From positions 1-35,555 of the IMG/VR virus record IMGVR_UViG_3300020060_000158: a stretch of 35,555 bases of DNA. One strand, given 5' to 3'. The stretch is from a virus. Shown piece by piece: positions 15,184 through 23,581 of this stretch. Made by a program: the position numbers and the translations under genes. The notes beneath the pieces are model-generated. The model searched no databases and was not told where the DNA came from. It saw only the letters and a program-made list of their open reading frames with translations. The stretch's first letter is position 1. Every line of letters starts with the position of its first letter.

Positions 15184-16735
15184 TAAATGGGAAAAACTTC
15201 TAAAACAGTATGATCAGCATTGTGTACGCATTGCCAAGGCGACAACTGTAGACATCGGCGAAAGTCCGGGCGAAAAGTCAAAGCGGATCAAAAATCTGGA
15301 AAAGGACTACATCGAATGGTTTGAATATTATTTGCCGCACTATGCAAAATGTGAGTGCGCCCCCTTTCACCGCAAGCTTGCTAATAATATTATCAGAAAC
15401 CGAAAGAGCAAAGTAATAGAACGGATTTACCGATCTGGCGCAAAATCGGTGCATGGCAATATCGGTGTTCCGATGTATTTGATGGTCACTGACGAACTTA
15501 ACTTCATGGTGTTGATGGGTGAGACTGAACTCAAATCCAAGCAGCTTTTAAGCGATATTCAGGCCGAACTGGAATCCAACCAGCGGTTTATAAACGACTA
15601 CGGTAGAAAGCTTGGAAAAGGCACATGGGCAGAAGGCAATTTCCTTACCTCAGACGGCAAAAGATTTTATGCGCTTGGTTTCGGTCAGTCACCGAGGGGA
15701 CTAAGGGAAGGCTCACAGCGACCCGACTATTTCGCCCTTGATGATACCGCAACACGCAAGCACCTGAACAACCGCTCATTGATGCGGGATCACCTTGATT
15801 TCGTACTGGAAGAGGTATTCGGCTGTTTTGATGCCTCGGACGACAGTATTGAGCGGTTCGTTTTCCTGAACAATGATTTTGATGAACGCTGCCTGACACA
15901 CTTGCTTGTCAAGGAGTTTGAAAAATACATAGCAATTGATAAGCTAGAGGGCAGAAAAAGCGACTACATAGTGCATACGGTCTGTGCAGTCCTTGACCTT
16001 GTGGATTTCGTTCCAACCTGGTCAGCAAAAACCAGTTCGGAATACTGGCGTAAGAAGTACCTTAAAAACCCAAAAGCGTTTTTACGTGAATTTATGCACG
16101 TACACGTTGCCGAAGGCAAGATTTTTAAAATGGATTGGATGTTTTGGGACAAAATGCTCAGGCTGGTCATGTATGATGCGCTGATCTTTATCGGGGATTT
16201 GTCATACAAGGACAAGGGCGATTTTAAAGGCATGTTCCTGATCGGCAAGAAAGGTAAATTTTACCACATCATTCATTGCTTTCTGCGTCAAACAAGCCGT
16301 AAAATGGTTGCCGAATGGCTTTACGATAAATTCGAAGACCGCAACCTTGCCCGGTACAATGTCCGGTTTCTGATTGACGGCCTTTTTGCTCAGGATGAAT
16401 TTGTCAATGATTTTGACGAGGAAGGCGAACAGAGGGGGTATTATATCCCTGTTATTGCAAACAAAAAGAGCTATGGCAACAAATTCGACCACATCGACAG
16501 CATCAGCGGGAAGTTTGAACGCGGATGGGTCGTTTGGAATATCGATGAAAAGAACCTGCCTGATCAAATGACGGCCATACAGCAGTTTTTAAACTTTGAA
16601 AAAGGCGGTGGCGACAATGACGACGGGCCAGATGGTATCGGGGTCGGCTTCAAAGAACTTGATGAAGTCACCTTTATCGAAAAGTCCGAACCAAGAATTA
16701 CCACAAGAGAAACCTATCAAGACGAAACCTATTAA
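15176..16735 (+). CDS. terL: Terminase large subunit
   Basis: 519-aa packaging motor. The N-terminal ATPase part holds a variant Walker A around YRSGAKSV (residues 85-92), Walker B DYFALDD (184-190) and a coupling region FVFLNNDF. The C-terminal nuclease part holds FIGDLSYKDKGDF, FLIDGLFAQDEF (acidic residues for metal binding) and KFDHIDSISGKF near the end, together an RNase-H-like nuclease. It translocates DNA into the procapsid and makes the headful cut. The Walker A is non-canonical (R-S-G-A-K-S), which is common in TerL of this group. The order TerS-TerL-gp36-portal-gpF matches the packaging module of transposable phages. Confidence 0.9.
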   Translation: MDSKWEKLLKQYDQHCVRIAKATTVDIGESPGEKSKRIKNLEKDYIEWFEYYLPHYAKCECAPFHRKLANNIIRNRKSKVIERIYRSGAKSVHGNIGVPMYLMVTDELNFMVLMGETELKSKQLLSDIQAELESNQRFINDYGRKLGKGTWAEGNFLTSDGKRFYALGFGQSPRGLREGSQRPDYFALDDTATRKHLNNRSLMRDHLDFVLEEVFGCFDASDDSIERFVFLNNDFDERCLTHLLVKEFEKYIAIDKLEGRKSDYIVHTVCAVLDLVDFVPTWSAKTSSEYWRKKYLKNPKAFLREFMHVHVAEGKIFKMDWMFWDKMLRLVMYDALIFIGDLSYKDKGDFKGMFLIGKKGKFYHIIHCFLRQTSRKMVAEWLYDKFEDRNLARYNVRFLIDGLFAQDEFVNDFDEEGEQRGYYIPVIANKKSYGNKFDHIDSISGKFERGWVVWNIDEKNLPDQMTAIQQFLNFEKGGGDNDDGPDGIGVGFKELDEVTFIEKSEPRITTRETYQDETY

Positions 16736-16737
16736 AC

Positions 16738-17175
16738 ATGGCAAGATTTTTAAAAGATTCAGACTACTTTCTGATCAAAACCGAAATACTAAAGTTACTG
16801 GACGGCTCAACTGCGGAACTTAACCAATCCATTAAACTGCTCAGAGCAGAAGACACCGCAGTTGCCCAGATCAAAAACCGGCTTGCAGGCAGGTACGATA
16901 TGACTGCCATCTTTGGCGCTACGCAAGACCCGGACGGCCGTGATGCCTTTATCGTGATGATCGTCATGGACATCACCCTTTACCACCTTTACGCTCAGAC
17001 GGGCAGCAAAGACGTTCCGTCGCACCGTGATCAGCGATATCAGGACGCGATCGAATGGCTGCGTGATGCCGGTATGGGAAAGACCGCAACCAACCTGCCG
17101 ACCGCCCTTTCAGATGACAATCAGGGTGATTTCCGCATCTGGTCAGCAAGTGAGCCGGAAAACCACGAATACTAA
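16738..17175 (+). CDS. Mu gp36-like protein (DUF1320)
   Basis: 145-aa protein of the gp36/DUF1320 type, a head-tail connector-like protein of Mu-like phages. The sequence starts with a helix (LKDSDYFLIKTEILKLLDGS), then AVAQIKNRLAGRYDMTAIFG, and an internal IVMIVMDITLYHLYAQTG helix, followed by RYQDAIEWLRDAGMGK, the common core of the family. The end is acidic and disordered. It starts 2 nt after TerL and is probably part of the neck that closes the portal. In Mu this gene lies after the capsid; here it lies between TerL and portal. Confidence 0.75.
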   Translation: MARFLKDSDYFLIKTEILKLLDGSTAELNQSIKLLRAEDTAVAQIKNRLAGRYDMTAIFGATQDPDGRDAFIVMIVMDITLYHLYAQTGSKDVPSHRDQRYQDAIEWLRDAGMGKTATNLPTALSDDNQGDFRIWSASEPENHEY

Positions 17176-17204
17176 TTAAAGCACCTTTAAACAACAATTA
17201 ATAT

Positions 17205-18461
17205 ATGTTTAACTCAAGAATAGGTAAATCTTACAACCCGCAGAATGCCGCGGTGAAATCGCCATCGAATGACCTGGCTGTCATCAGTCAGCTTGCCGCC
17301 GAGTTTGCAGACATCAGCCGCAAAAATATACAATCGTGGCGTGAGGCTTTGGAAGCCGCCAATAACGCGGAAACTCCAAGATGGTCGCTATTGCAGGATA
17401 TTTACGAATACTTACGCCCTGATGCGCATTTAGGTGCGATGATGGACATTCGCCGGGGGCTGACCGAATCAACAAGGTATTATATCCGCGACAGCAAGAC
17501 CAATAAGGAAGACCCTGTTAAATCTAAGCTTCTTGAACAGGAATGGGTTTTTGACGTGATCGGTGATATGGTGGATCATGCCTTTTATGGCTATACGGTT
17601 CTACAGATTACCGATCCTATCTTAGGTAAATATGACCTTTTGCCGCGCCGGAACTTTATCCCCCAAAAAGACATTCTGCTGCTTGAAGCGGGCGGCGAAA
17701 ATGGGATTGATGTAAATGATCCGGCCTTAAAAGGTTCGATCATCGTGATCAAAAGCCGTGATAAATTCGGCCTGTTAAATGATATTGTGCCAGATCTGAT
17801 CTGGAAGAAAAATGCCCGTCAAGCATGGGCAATGTTCTCGGAGAAATTCGGCATCCCTCTTGTTACTGCGACGACCATTACGCGGGATAAGAAAGAACTC
17901 GACCGTATTGAGGCTATGCTAAAAGCACTGGGTAAAGCTGCTCAGGCGATCTTCCCGACCGGCACCACGATTGACATCAAGGACAGCGCCGCCAAAGGTG
18001 ACCCGTACAAGGTATTTTTAGAGCAGATGACCTATTGTGATGCCCAGATCAGTAAACGCATCCTTGGGGGTACAATGGTGACCGACAACGGATCAAGCCG
18101 TTCACAGGGTGAGGTACATGAGCGCACCATGAACGACATCATTGCAGGCAGGGACAAGAAAAAGGCTGAATTTGGCTTTAACCGCAAAATCATGTTCCTT
18201 TTAAGGGATGTTTTCAGGTTCCCATTTTCCGAAACTGATGAATTTGTTTTTGACCGTTCGGAATCCTTAAACCTGACTGAGCACTGGTCGATCATTTCAA
18301 AGGCCATAGAACTTGGGTATGAGATCGACAACGATTGGCTAAGCAGCACGTTCAATTTCCCAATCACCGGCAAAAAAGAACCAGCTAAGACGGAACCGGA
18401 ACCACCAAAAACGCCGAAAGCAAGCGGACGGCCTGAGGTTGTTGGCAGTTTTTTCGACTAA
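17205..18461 (+). CDS. Portal protein (DUF935, Mu gp29-like)
   Basis: 418-aa portal protein of the DUF935 type, the dodecameric ring through which DNA enters and leaves the head. Seen: LQDIYEYLRPDAHLGAMMDI (an N-terminal helix with DAH), RRGLTESTRYYIRD, DMVDHAFYGYTVLQI, the conserved DLIWKKNARQAWAMFSEKFG and IPLVTATTITRD segments, and SKRILGGTMVTDNGSSRSQG (tunnel loop region). The C terminus (EPPKTPKASGRPEVV) is Pro-rich. A 7-bp GC-rich hairpin follows the stop. Confidence 0.85.
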   Translation: MFNSRIGKSYNPQNAAVKSPSNDLAVISQLAAEFADISRKNIQSWREALEAANNAETPRWSLLQDIYEYLRPDAHLGAMMDIRRGLTESTRYYIRDSKTNKEDPVKSKLLEQEWVFDVIGDMVDHAFYGYTVLQITDPILGKYDLLPRRNFIPQKDILLLEAGGENGIDVNDPALKGSIIVIKSRDKFGLLNDIVPDLIWKKNARQAWAMFSEKFGIPLVTATTITRDKKELDRIEAMLKALGKAAQAIFPTGTTIDIKDSAAKGDPYKVFLEQMTYCDAQISKRILGGTMVTDNGSSRSQGEVHERTMNDIIAGRDKKKAEFGFNRKIMFLLRDVFRFPFSETDEFVFDRSESLNLTEHWSIISKAIELGYEIDNDWLSSTFNFPITGKKEPAKTEPEPPKTPKASGRPEVVGSFFD

Positions 18462-18479
18462 GCCCCGAAGCATCGGGGC
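18462..18479 (+). promoter_or_regulatory. Intercistronic GC hairpin before the gpF start
   Basis: GCCCCGA / TCGGGGC with the 4-nt loop AGCA directly follows the portal stop codon and ends 5 nt before the TTG start of the gpF-like gene. There is no U-tract. It may restrain initiation on the rare start codon or slow decay of the portal mRNA. Confidence 0.4.
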
Positions 18480-18484
18480 AGGTA

Positions 18485-19822
18485 TTGACCAAAAGAAAGC
18501 TTGATGAAGTGTATAGCTGTATGTGTCCGAACTGCGGCGGCTTTAAGGTAAATGCCAAAGGGGATACCGATTTTAGTCTTGACGCTGAAATTGAAAAACT
18601 GATCGACCAGTTTTATAACGGCTATAGTACACGCCTGACAGCCCTCCAAATGGCAAACAAAGTGTCTGCAACTATAGCCGGCGCGGTTATGGAAGGCTAC
18701 GGTAAAGGTGTGTTTGACGTGGATTGGGATAGCCCCGACCGCAAGCAAATAGAACATCTGCAACGCAACGTTTACCAGTTCAGTTTTGCCAAGACACATG
18801 AACAGCTTAAGGCGACCACCTCGGCAATGTATAGCGGTGACCGGATTGTACCGTTTAACGAGTTCCGCGAGATCGCACAGCGGATCAATAACGACTACAC
18901 CAACCGATACCTGCCAGTAGAATATAATACCGGCATAGCATCCGCGCAAATGGGTAGCCGGTGGATACAGTTTCAGGAAGAAAAGGAAACACATCCCTTT
19001 TTGACTTACCGCACAGTTGGTGATGATAATGTCAGGGATTCGCACCGCATTTATGACGGCTTAACTCGGGCTATTGACGACTTTATATGGGATACGGTAT
19101 TTACGCCGAATGGTTGGGGTTGCCGGTGTGATGTCGAGCAAAGTGAAGGCGATGAAGTTACGCCTAACTGGAAAATGAAATTTCCACCCGACAACATCCC
19201 GCCCATGTTCCGCACGAATCTCGCGAAGACAGGACTTATCTTTCCCTCAGATCACCCGTATTTTGACAATTTACCCGACCAGGTGATCAAGGCGGCAGAC
19301 AACAATAATCCTTTCCTATATGAAAAGGTGCATTCAGGAAAAAAGGGCGGCTATGTATATGATAGCGCTTTACACCCAAAATCAAGGGAATGGGAAAACG
19401 AATTAAAGATCGCAAAGGTATTAGCCAATTCGGGCGATAAGGTGGTATTTCTGCCAGAAATCAACCCAAACAGCGAATGGAAGGAAGCGCTAAGGAACGT
19501 CGTATTGCCAGACGGAGTAAAAGACGGCAAAAATGCCGATGTGATCATAGGCGGTAAACAAGTTGTAGAGTTTAAAACCAGTAACGCCAATACAAGAACC
19601 TCAATCAAAGAACTCGTCAAAACAGGCGCGAAACAATCAGATATTGTTTGTGTCCGCATCACTGAAAAGATGGCTTTAGGCGAGGTGAAACGGGCTTTAA
19701 AGGGACAGGTAATGCAAAGCAAGAATTTAACCGAGGTGTGGATCATCGACGTAAAAGACAAGCTGACTAAATATGACCGGTCAGAGATTATGGACTTTTA
19801 CAAAAGCAAAAAGCAGAAATAA
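18485..19822 (+). CDS. Minor head protein gpF fused to CdiA-type nuclease domain
   Basis: 445-aa fusion. Residues 1-255 resemble the Mu gpF/SPP1 gp7 head morphogenesis family: helical core, then YRTVGDDNVRDSHRIYDGLT at about 175-194 and TPNGWGCRCDVE (207-218). The N terminus has CMCPNCGG, a possible zinc knuckle. Residues about 275-445 look like the C-terminal endonuclease domain of CdiA contact-dependent toxins: KNADVIIGGKQVVEFKTSN gives a D352...ExK (Glu362, Lys364) metal-binding core of the PD-(D/E)xK type, with NELKIAKVLAN and WIIDVKDK on either side. Such fusions occur in phage 'polyvalent' head proteins that enter the host with DNA. No immunity gene is seen nearby. Start is TTG at 18485; no ATG/GTG exists in the upstream open stretch. 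Confidence 0.8.
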   Translation: MTKRKLDEVYSCMCPNCGGFKVNAKGDTDFSLDAEIEKLIDQFYNGYSTRLTALQMANKVSATIAGAVMEGYGKGVFDVDWDSPDRKQIEHLQRNVYQFSFAKTHEQLKATTSAMYSGDRIVPFNEFREIAQRINNDYTNRYLPVEYNTGIASAQMGSRWIQFQEEKETHPFLTYRTVGDDNVRDSHRIYDGLTRAIDDFIWDTVFTPNGWGCRCDVEQSEGDEVTPNWKMKFPPDNIPPMFRTNLAKTGLIFPSDHPYFDNLPDQVIKAADNNNPFLYEKVHSGKKGGYVYDSALHPKSREWENELKIAKVLANSGDKVVFLPEINPNSEWKEALRNVVLPDGVKDGKNADVIIGGKQVVEFKTSNANTRTSIKELVKTGAKQSDIVCVRITEKMALGEVKRALKGQVMQSKNLTEVWIIDVKDKLTKYDRSEIMDFYKSKKQK

Positions 19823-19906
19823 AATTCCTGCTTTTTGGGATGTGGAAGATGGGAACCAGTCCGATCAGCCACAGTACAAATATACAAATTAATTGATCAA
19901 TACAAC

Positions 19907-21742
19907 ATGGGTGCAGGAACAGCAAAATTAGAACTCATCTTAGAACTCAGGAATCGTATCAATTCCGGTCTGAGTAGCGCAAGAACACAGCTTAACAGCG
20001 GCATCAGCAGTATGAAAGCCAAGATGGCCGAACTTAAAGGCGGCGCGTCTGAACTGTTTAACGGCATAGCAAGTCAAATACCCGGTGTCGGTGGCATGAT
20101 CGGAAGTCTTGCTAACCCGTATGCGGCGGCAGCGGCCGGCGTACTTGCCCTCGGCGCGGCTTATTTATCAGCCGGTCAAATGGCTGTACAATGGCAGACG
20201 GGCATGGCCAAGGTCAACGTAACCGCGCAGCTTAACCGGCAGAATTTGAAACTACTTAGTGATCAGGTCTTGGATATCGGGGGCCGAAATGCAACACCAT
20301 TGGAAGAAATACCCGATTCGTTTAACAAGGTCGTTTCGGCGGGTCTGAATGCCAAGGATGCGCTCGAGGCTTTTGATCCGATCCTAAAAGGGGCGAAAGC
20401 GGGTTTTACTGATTTGAACACGGTTGCAGCGGCCACCGTATCGACAATGAACAGTACTGGGCTAAAAGATGCCTCGCAGGTGCTTGATGTGCTTTTCGCT
20501 ACCATGAACAAGGGTAACGCTGAATTTGCAGATATTGCTAACTACCTGCCTAAGATCATACCGATGGCAGAAAAGGCGGGGCAAAGTTTCAAGGATACTG
20601 CCGGTGCCTTCGCCTACTTTACCGCGCAGGGCTTCAAATCTGAACAGACAGCGACTTTACTGGAGAACACTTTTAAGGCTATATCTGATCCAAGGATCAC
20701 AGATGGCTTTAAAAAGGTCGGGGTGAACATATACGATTCTGCCGGTAAAGCAAAACCGATGCTTAAAATATTGGATGATCTGCGTGGCAGACTTAGTGGG
20801 CTGTCAAGTCAGGCAAAAAACAAGATATTCCAGACGATCGGGGCAGATGGTGAAACGGTAACGGCGATCGGTGCGATGTTAAAAGATTACGACAAGCTTG
20901 CCGATATCATCAAGTTTACCAACGATTCGCAAGGGCAGCTTAATGAGGCCATGAAAAACGCGGAAACACCGATGGACGCATGGGCGATTATCTTTAACCA
21001 GGTTAAACAGGCCATGATAGAAATTGGTCAAACGAGCCTTCCGATTATTAAGGCCATTGGCACTTATATTCTTGAAACTATCCAGTACTGGAAAGACCTT
21101 TACGCCAATTCTATAGTATTCAGGGATTCCCTTTCAGCGATAGGCGTATATTTTCAATACCTGTGGGCAATAAGTACAATTGGCATCCGGTTTCTGATCA
21201 ACGGGTTCAAAATGATCGGCGATGTGATTAACCGGGTTACTACCTCAATTTTCGGATCGGGTGATGGTTTTGAGAAATGGTACATAAAAGTAAAGCCTTA
21301 CGTGCTTTGGGTTTTCCAGTACATCAAAGCCATCGGGGAAATGATCTATAACATCCAGACCCTAGATTTCTCAGGCGCAATGGATGCCGCAAAAAGCATT
21401 TCAAACGGCAAATCAATAGAAGTAATCCGCAACGAGGTAAATGCCGAGTACAAGGCGCAAAAAGAGGCCAAAAAGGAGGTGCTCGCGCCGATAGGTGGCG
21501 TGAAACCTGATGGCACCGGTGGCAAGACTAAAAACCTGCCAGTAAGCAGCAGCGCAAGCGGAACTACCGGCACCGCCCAACAGGTCAAAAACATCACGAT
21601 CAACATGGATGCAATGGTTAAAGGAGTTAACCTGAGCGCGACAGGCACTGACTTTAAAGGCATGGGCAAAAAGGAATTTGAAGAATATATGCAGAATATG
21701 TTCAAACGGATGATGGGCAATCTGGAAACTTCATACGGGTAG
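19907..21742 (+). CDS. Tail tape measure protein
   Basis: 611 aa from the ATG at 19907 (MGAGTAKLELILELRNRINS). This is a tape measure protein that sets tail length and passes into the cell envelope on infection. It has a long helical N terminus with Ala/Gly repeats, a hydrophobic segment AAAAAGVLALGAAYLSA, a 'phage tail tape measure' core (ADIANYLPKIIPMAEKAGQS, DTAGAFAYFTAQGFKSEQTA), further hydrophobic helices about residues 380-440, and a C-terminal tail domain. An in-frame ATG at 19835 adds 24 residues with non-conserved-looking content. It stands on the opposite strand from the sheath, tube and baseplate genes, an unusual separation in tail gene order. Confidence 0.85.
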   Translation: MGAGTAKLELILELRNRINSGLSSARTQLNSGISSMKAKMAELKGGASELFNGIASQIPGVGGMIGSLANPYAAAAAGVLALGAAYLSAGQMAVQWQTGMAKVNVTAQLNRQNLKLLSDQVLDIGGRNATPLEEIPDSFNKVVSAGLNAKDALEAFDPILKGAKAGFTDLNTVAAATVSTMNSTGLKDASQVLDVLFATMNKGNAEFADIANYLPKIIPMAEKAGQSFKDTAGAFAYFTAQGFKSEQTATLLENTFKAISDPRITDGFKKVGVNIYDSAGKAKPMLKILDDLRGRLSGLSSQAKNKIFQTIGADGETVTAIGAMLKDYDKLADIIKFTNDSQGQLNEAMKNAETPMDAWAIIFNQVKQAMIEIGQTSLPIIKAIGTYILETIQYWKDLYANSIVFRDSLSAIGVYFQYLWAISTIGIRFLINGFKMIGDVINRVTTSIFGSGDGFEKWYIKVKPYVLWVFQYIKAIGEMIYNIQTLDFSGAMDAAKSISNGKSIEVIRNEVNAEYKAQKEAKKEVLAPIGGVKPDGTGGKTKNLPVSSSASGTTGTAQQVKNITINMDAMVKGVNLSATGTDFKGMGKKEFEEYMQNMFKRMMGNLETSYG

Positions 21743-21744
21743 TT

Positions 21745-22323
21745 ATGGCAGGAGAATTAAACGATTTTGACCGTCAGGTCAGGCGACTAATGACAGTGGC
21801 GCGGACGATACCAAGTAAGTCGGCCACTGTAGCGGTCAATTTTAGCAAAGAAAGGTTCAGGCAACAAAATTGGTTCAATACTATGCCCGATCCGTGGGAA
21901 AAACGAAAGCGAAGGAAAGAGGGAACAAGGGAAACAAGGGCAGATAAACGCCATGTACTTGTTAAAAGCGGCAGGCTGATGCGAAGCATTAGAAAAGTAA
22001 TGTCTAACAGTGACCGGGCGATCATCGGAACTGACGTACCGTATGCGGCAGCACATAATAATGGTGAACAGATCAACGCCGTGCAACAGGTGAGCAGTCA
22101 CAATGTTCGGGCGCACCGACGGGCGGCACACAGTCGAACACGTGACGGACGTACCGAGCGGGTAAAAAGGCATACGGTCGCCGCACATACTGTAAAGTCT
22201 TTTGTAAGGACGATAAAATTTAAAATGCCGCAACGGCAATTCTTAGGTAATTCAACCCAATTGAACAGCCGGATAGAAGCTATGATGACAACAGAAATTA
22301 ACAAAGCAATCACGACAACATGA
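21745..22323 (+). CDS. Virion morphogenesis protein (Mu gpG-like)
   Basis: 192-aa strongly basic protein similar to Mu gpG / phage virion morphogenesis proteins, which act in tail completion or head-tail joining. Marks: NFSKERFRQQNWFNTMPDPW, KRKRRKEGTRETRADKRHVL, VKSGRLMRSIRKVMSNSD, VPYAAAHNNGEQI and the C-terminal KMPQRQFLGNS, the last being a typical family end. About 25 extra residues (VSSHNVRAHRRAAHSRTRDG) lie between AAAHNNGEQI and the MPQRQFLG end, a His/Arg-rich insertion. Starts 2 nt after the tape measure stop. Confidence 0.8.
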   Translation: MAGELNDFDRQVRRLMTVARTIPSKSATVAVNFSKERFRQQNWFNTMPDPWEKRKRRKEGTRETRADKRHVLVKSGRLMRSIRKVMSNSDRAIIGTDVPYAAAHNNGEQINAVQQVSSHNVRAHRRAAHSRTRDGRTERVKRHTVAAHTVKSFVRTIKFKMPQRQFLGNSTQLNSRIEAMMTTEINKAITTT

Positions 22324-22832
22324 TCAATCTATTTTTAAAAATATATAATGCTTTTGAGCAAAACAGAGCATTGTTTGAGGCGCTTGAGTTGCCGCCAGTG
22401 GAACACATCGACAAGATGCGCGGACAGCCGTTAAATCCTGAGCAATTTGAATATTACCCACAACCGGCCATTTTCATAGGCTGGAAAATCGCATGGACAA
22501 AAGCGGGGAAGTTTTGGAATGGCCTGTTAACACTGGAATTTCATGTGGTGACTGATCCGACATGGGATACTAGCAATATTTCAACCAGTAAAGCCGAGGG
22601 CTTAAAGAATGTCCTTTACCATACTGTGGTGAGGTACGTGCTCGACGATCTTGAAAGCGAGAACACCGGAAAGCTACAACGCATCGACGAAGAACCACTC
22701 GATACCGGCGTAGTAAATTATAACGTACTGCGCTATCAGTGTTCGTATCGTGATCCGATGTCAAGCGGTGAGGATTTTGAGGGAATAATTGAGAAATTGG
22801 TAATTAGCGGGGTGCTAAAGCGGAAAATCTAA
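22320..22832 (+). CDS. Putative tail terminator protein (gp37 position)
   Basis: 170-aa protein at the end of the rightward block, overlapping the gpG-like gene by 4 nt. Its alpha/beta layout with IYNAFEQNRALFEALELPPV at the N terminus, PQPAIFIGWKIAWTK, TLEFHVVTDPTW and a C-terminal beta strand set (VVNYNVLRYQCSYRDP) fits a tail terminator or tail-completion protein, comparable in position to Mu gp37. No motif is decisive. Confidence 0.5.
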   Translation: MINLFLKIYNAFEQNRALFEALELPPVEHIDKMRGQPLNPEQFEYYPQPAIFIGWKIAWTKAGKFWNGLLTLEFHVVTDPTWDTSNISTSKAEGLKNVLYHTVVRYVLDDLESENTGKLQRIDEEPLDTGVVNYNVLRYQCSYRDPMSSGEDFEGIIEKLVISGVLKRKI

Positions 22833-23041
22833 TTGATATGGTCGAACATATCGAGCTGACGCATTTCTTTGCGCACGTTGATTGCGAGGTAATTGTATAG
22901 GGAAGAAATGCTGATGTTCCAACGCGGCCAAATAAAGGTTTTATACACGTAACGGGTCGAAACGCCATCCTTTTTATGCAAAAGATAAGCGTCTTGGATT
23001 TGCTTTACGCGGATCAACTTATTTTTATTATTGTAAGCCAT
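22829..23041 (-). CDS. Small basic protein, unknown
   Basis: 70-aa protein (from ATG at 23041) with a helix-rich, basic sequence: KNKLIRVKQIQDAYLLHKKD, then VSTRYVYKTFIWPRWNIS and LYNYLAINVRKEM. It resembles small phage proteins with an HTH-like region, but I recognise no named family. It overlaps by 4 nt with the convergent end of the rightward block. A TTG at 23098 would start inside the terminator hairpin and is not preferred. A Bacteroidota-type promoter (TTTG-N20-TATTTTTG) lies just upstream, so that transcription would start very close to the ATG (possibly leaderless). Confidence 0.55.
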   Translation of the reverse strand: MAYNNKNKLIRVKQIQDAYLLHKKDGVSTRYVYKTFIWPRWNISISSLYNYLAINVRKEMRQLDMFDHIN

Positions 23042-23046
23042 TGAGA

Positions 23047-23078
23047 CAAAAATACTAACGTTGTTAATGCTTGCCAAA
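23047..23078 (-). promoter_or_regulatory. Bacteroidota-type promoter candidate
   Basis: On the minus strand TTTG (23078-23075) and TATTTTTG (23054-23047) match the -33/-7 elements of Bacteroidota sigma factors with a 20-nt spacer. The expected start site falls within a few bases of the ATG at 23041. Confidence 0.45.
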
Positions 23079-23096
23079 ATACTTACCAAATAAATC

Positions 23097-23127
23097 AAAA
23101 AAGCCCTGAGATCATCAGGGCTTTTTT
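23097..23127. terminator. Bidirectional terminator
   Basis: Perfect AAAAAAGCCCTGA / TCAGGGCTTTTTT arms (13 bp, 5-nt loop GATCA) with U-tracts in both directions. It terminates the leftward lipoprotein/early transcript one base after that gene's stop, and stops rightward transcripts of the late block that pass the small minus-strand gene. Confidence 0.85.
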
Positions 23128-23128
23128 G

Positions 23129-23581
23129 TCATTTATTCATGTGATTAAATAGTTGGTCGGTGCCTGTCTCCATATTAAAATAAAAAGACGGACTTGGGTA
23201 ATATAAAAGGAACCCTGCATGAGATAAAACCTTTCCAGTAGAATCAACCTTGAAACTTATGCCTGTTGTTTGTACTTTGCTTCCTTTTATTCTTTTATAG
23301 GAATCAGCCGAATTAACGATCAAGAATGAAGATTCGGCACTTCGGCCAGTACTATCTTTAACTATTTCCAAGTCATTGACAAAATCCACAGATTGTCTAC
23401 CCTCCATTTGATAAGCTAACCTATAATTAGCAATCGCTAGGTCTGTGCCACGGCTGATACTATCAATATAAAAGAGAACTTTTATTTTGATATCTTCATC
23501 AGATATTATTGTTGCTGCTTTTTTCTTTTCATTGCAAGCGATTAAACACAGTAACAATACTGCAATTGTAGCTTTTTTCAT
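23129..23581 (-). CDS. Lipoprotein, possible lysogenic-conversion (moron) gene
   Basis: 150-aa protein with a clear lipoprotein leader (MKKATIAVLLLCLIAC, Cys16), then KKKAA and a mature domain of about 130 residues with alternating strands (YKRIKGSKVQTTGISFKVDS). No enzymatic motif and no family recognised. It sits alone between the late and early modules, followed at once by a terminator, in an AT-rich patch. This is the usual place and form of morons, for instance surface lipoproteins that block superinfection. That function is inferred from location and topology only. Confidence 0.7.
   Translation of the reverse strand: MKKATIAVLLLCLIACNEKKKAATIISDEDIKIKVLFYIDSISRGTDLAIANYRLAYQMEGRQSVDFVNDLEIVKDSTGRSAESSFLIVNSADSYKRIKGSKVQTTGISFKVDSTGKVLSHAGFLLYYPSPSFYFNMETGTDQLFNHMNK

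Noticed and set aside
19835-19906. Upstream in-frame start for the tape measure at 19835
   Set aside because: The added 24 residues (GCGRWEPVRSATVQIYKL...) are unlike a tape measure N terminus, and the ATG at 19907 starts a typical helix.
23042-23098. TTG start at 23098 for the 70-aa gene
   Set aside because: It would place the start within the terminator hairpin and before the promoter candidate.
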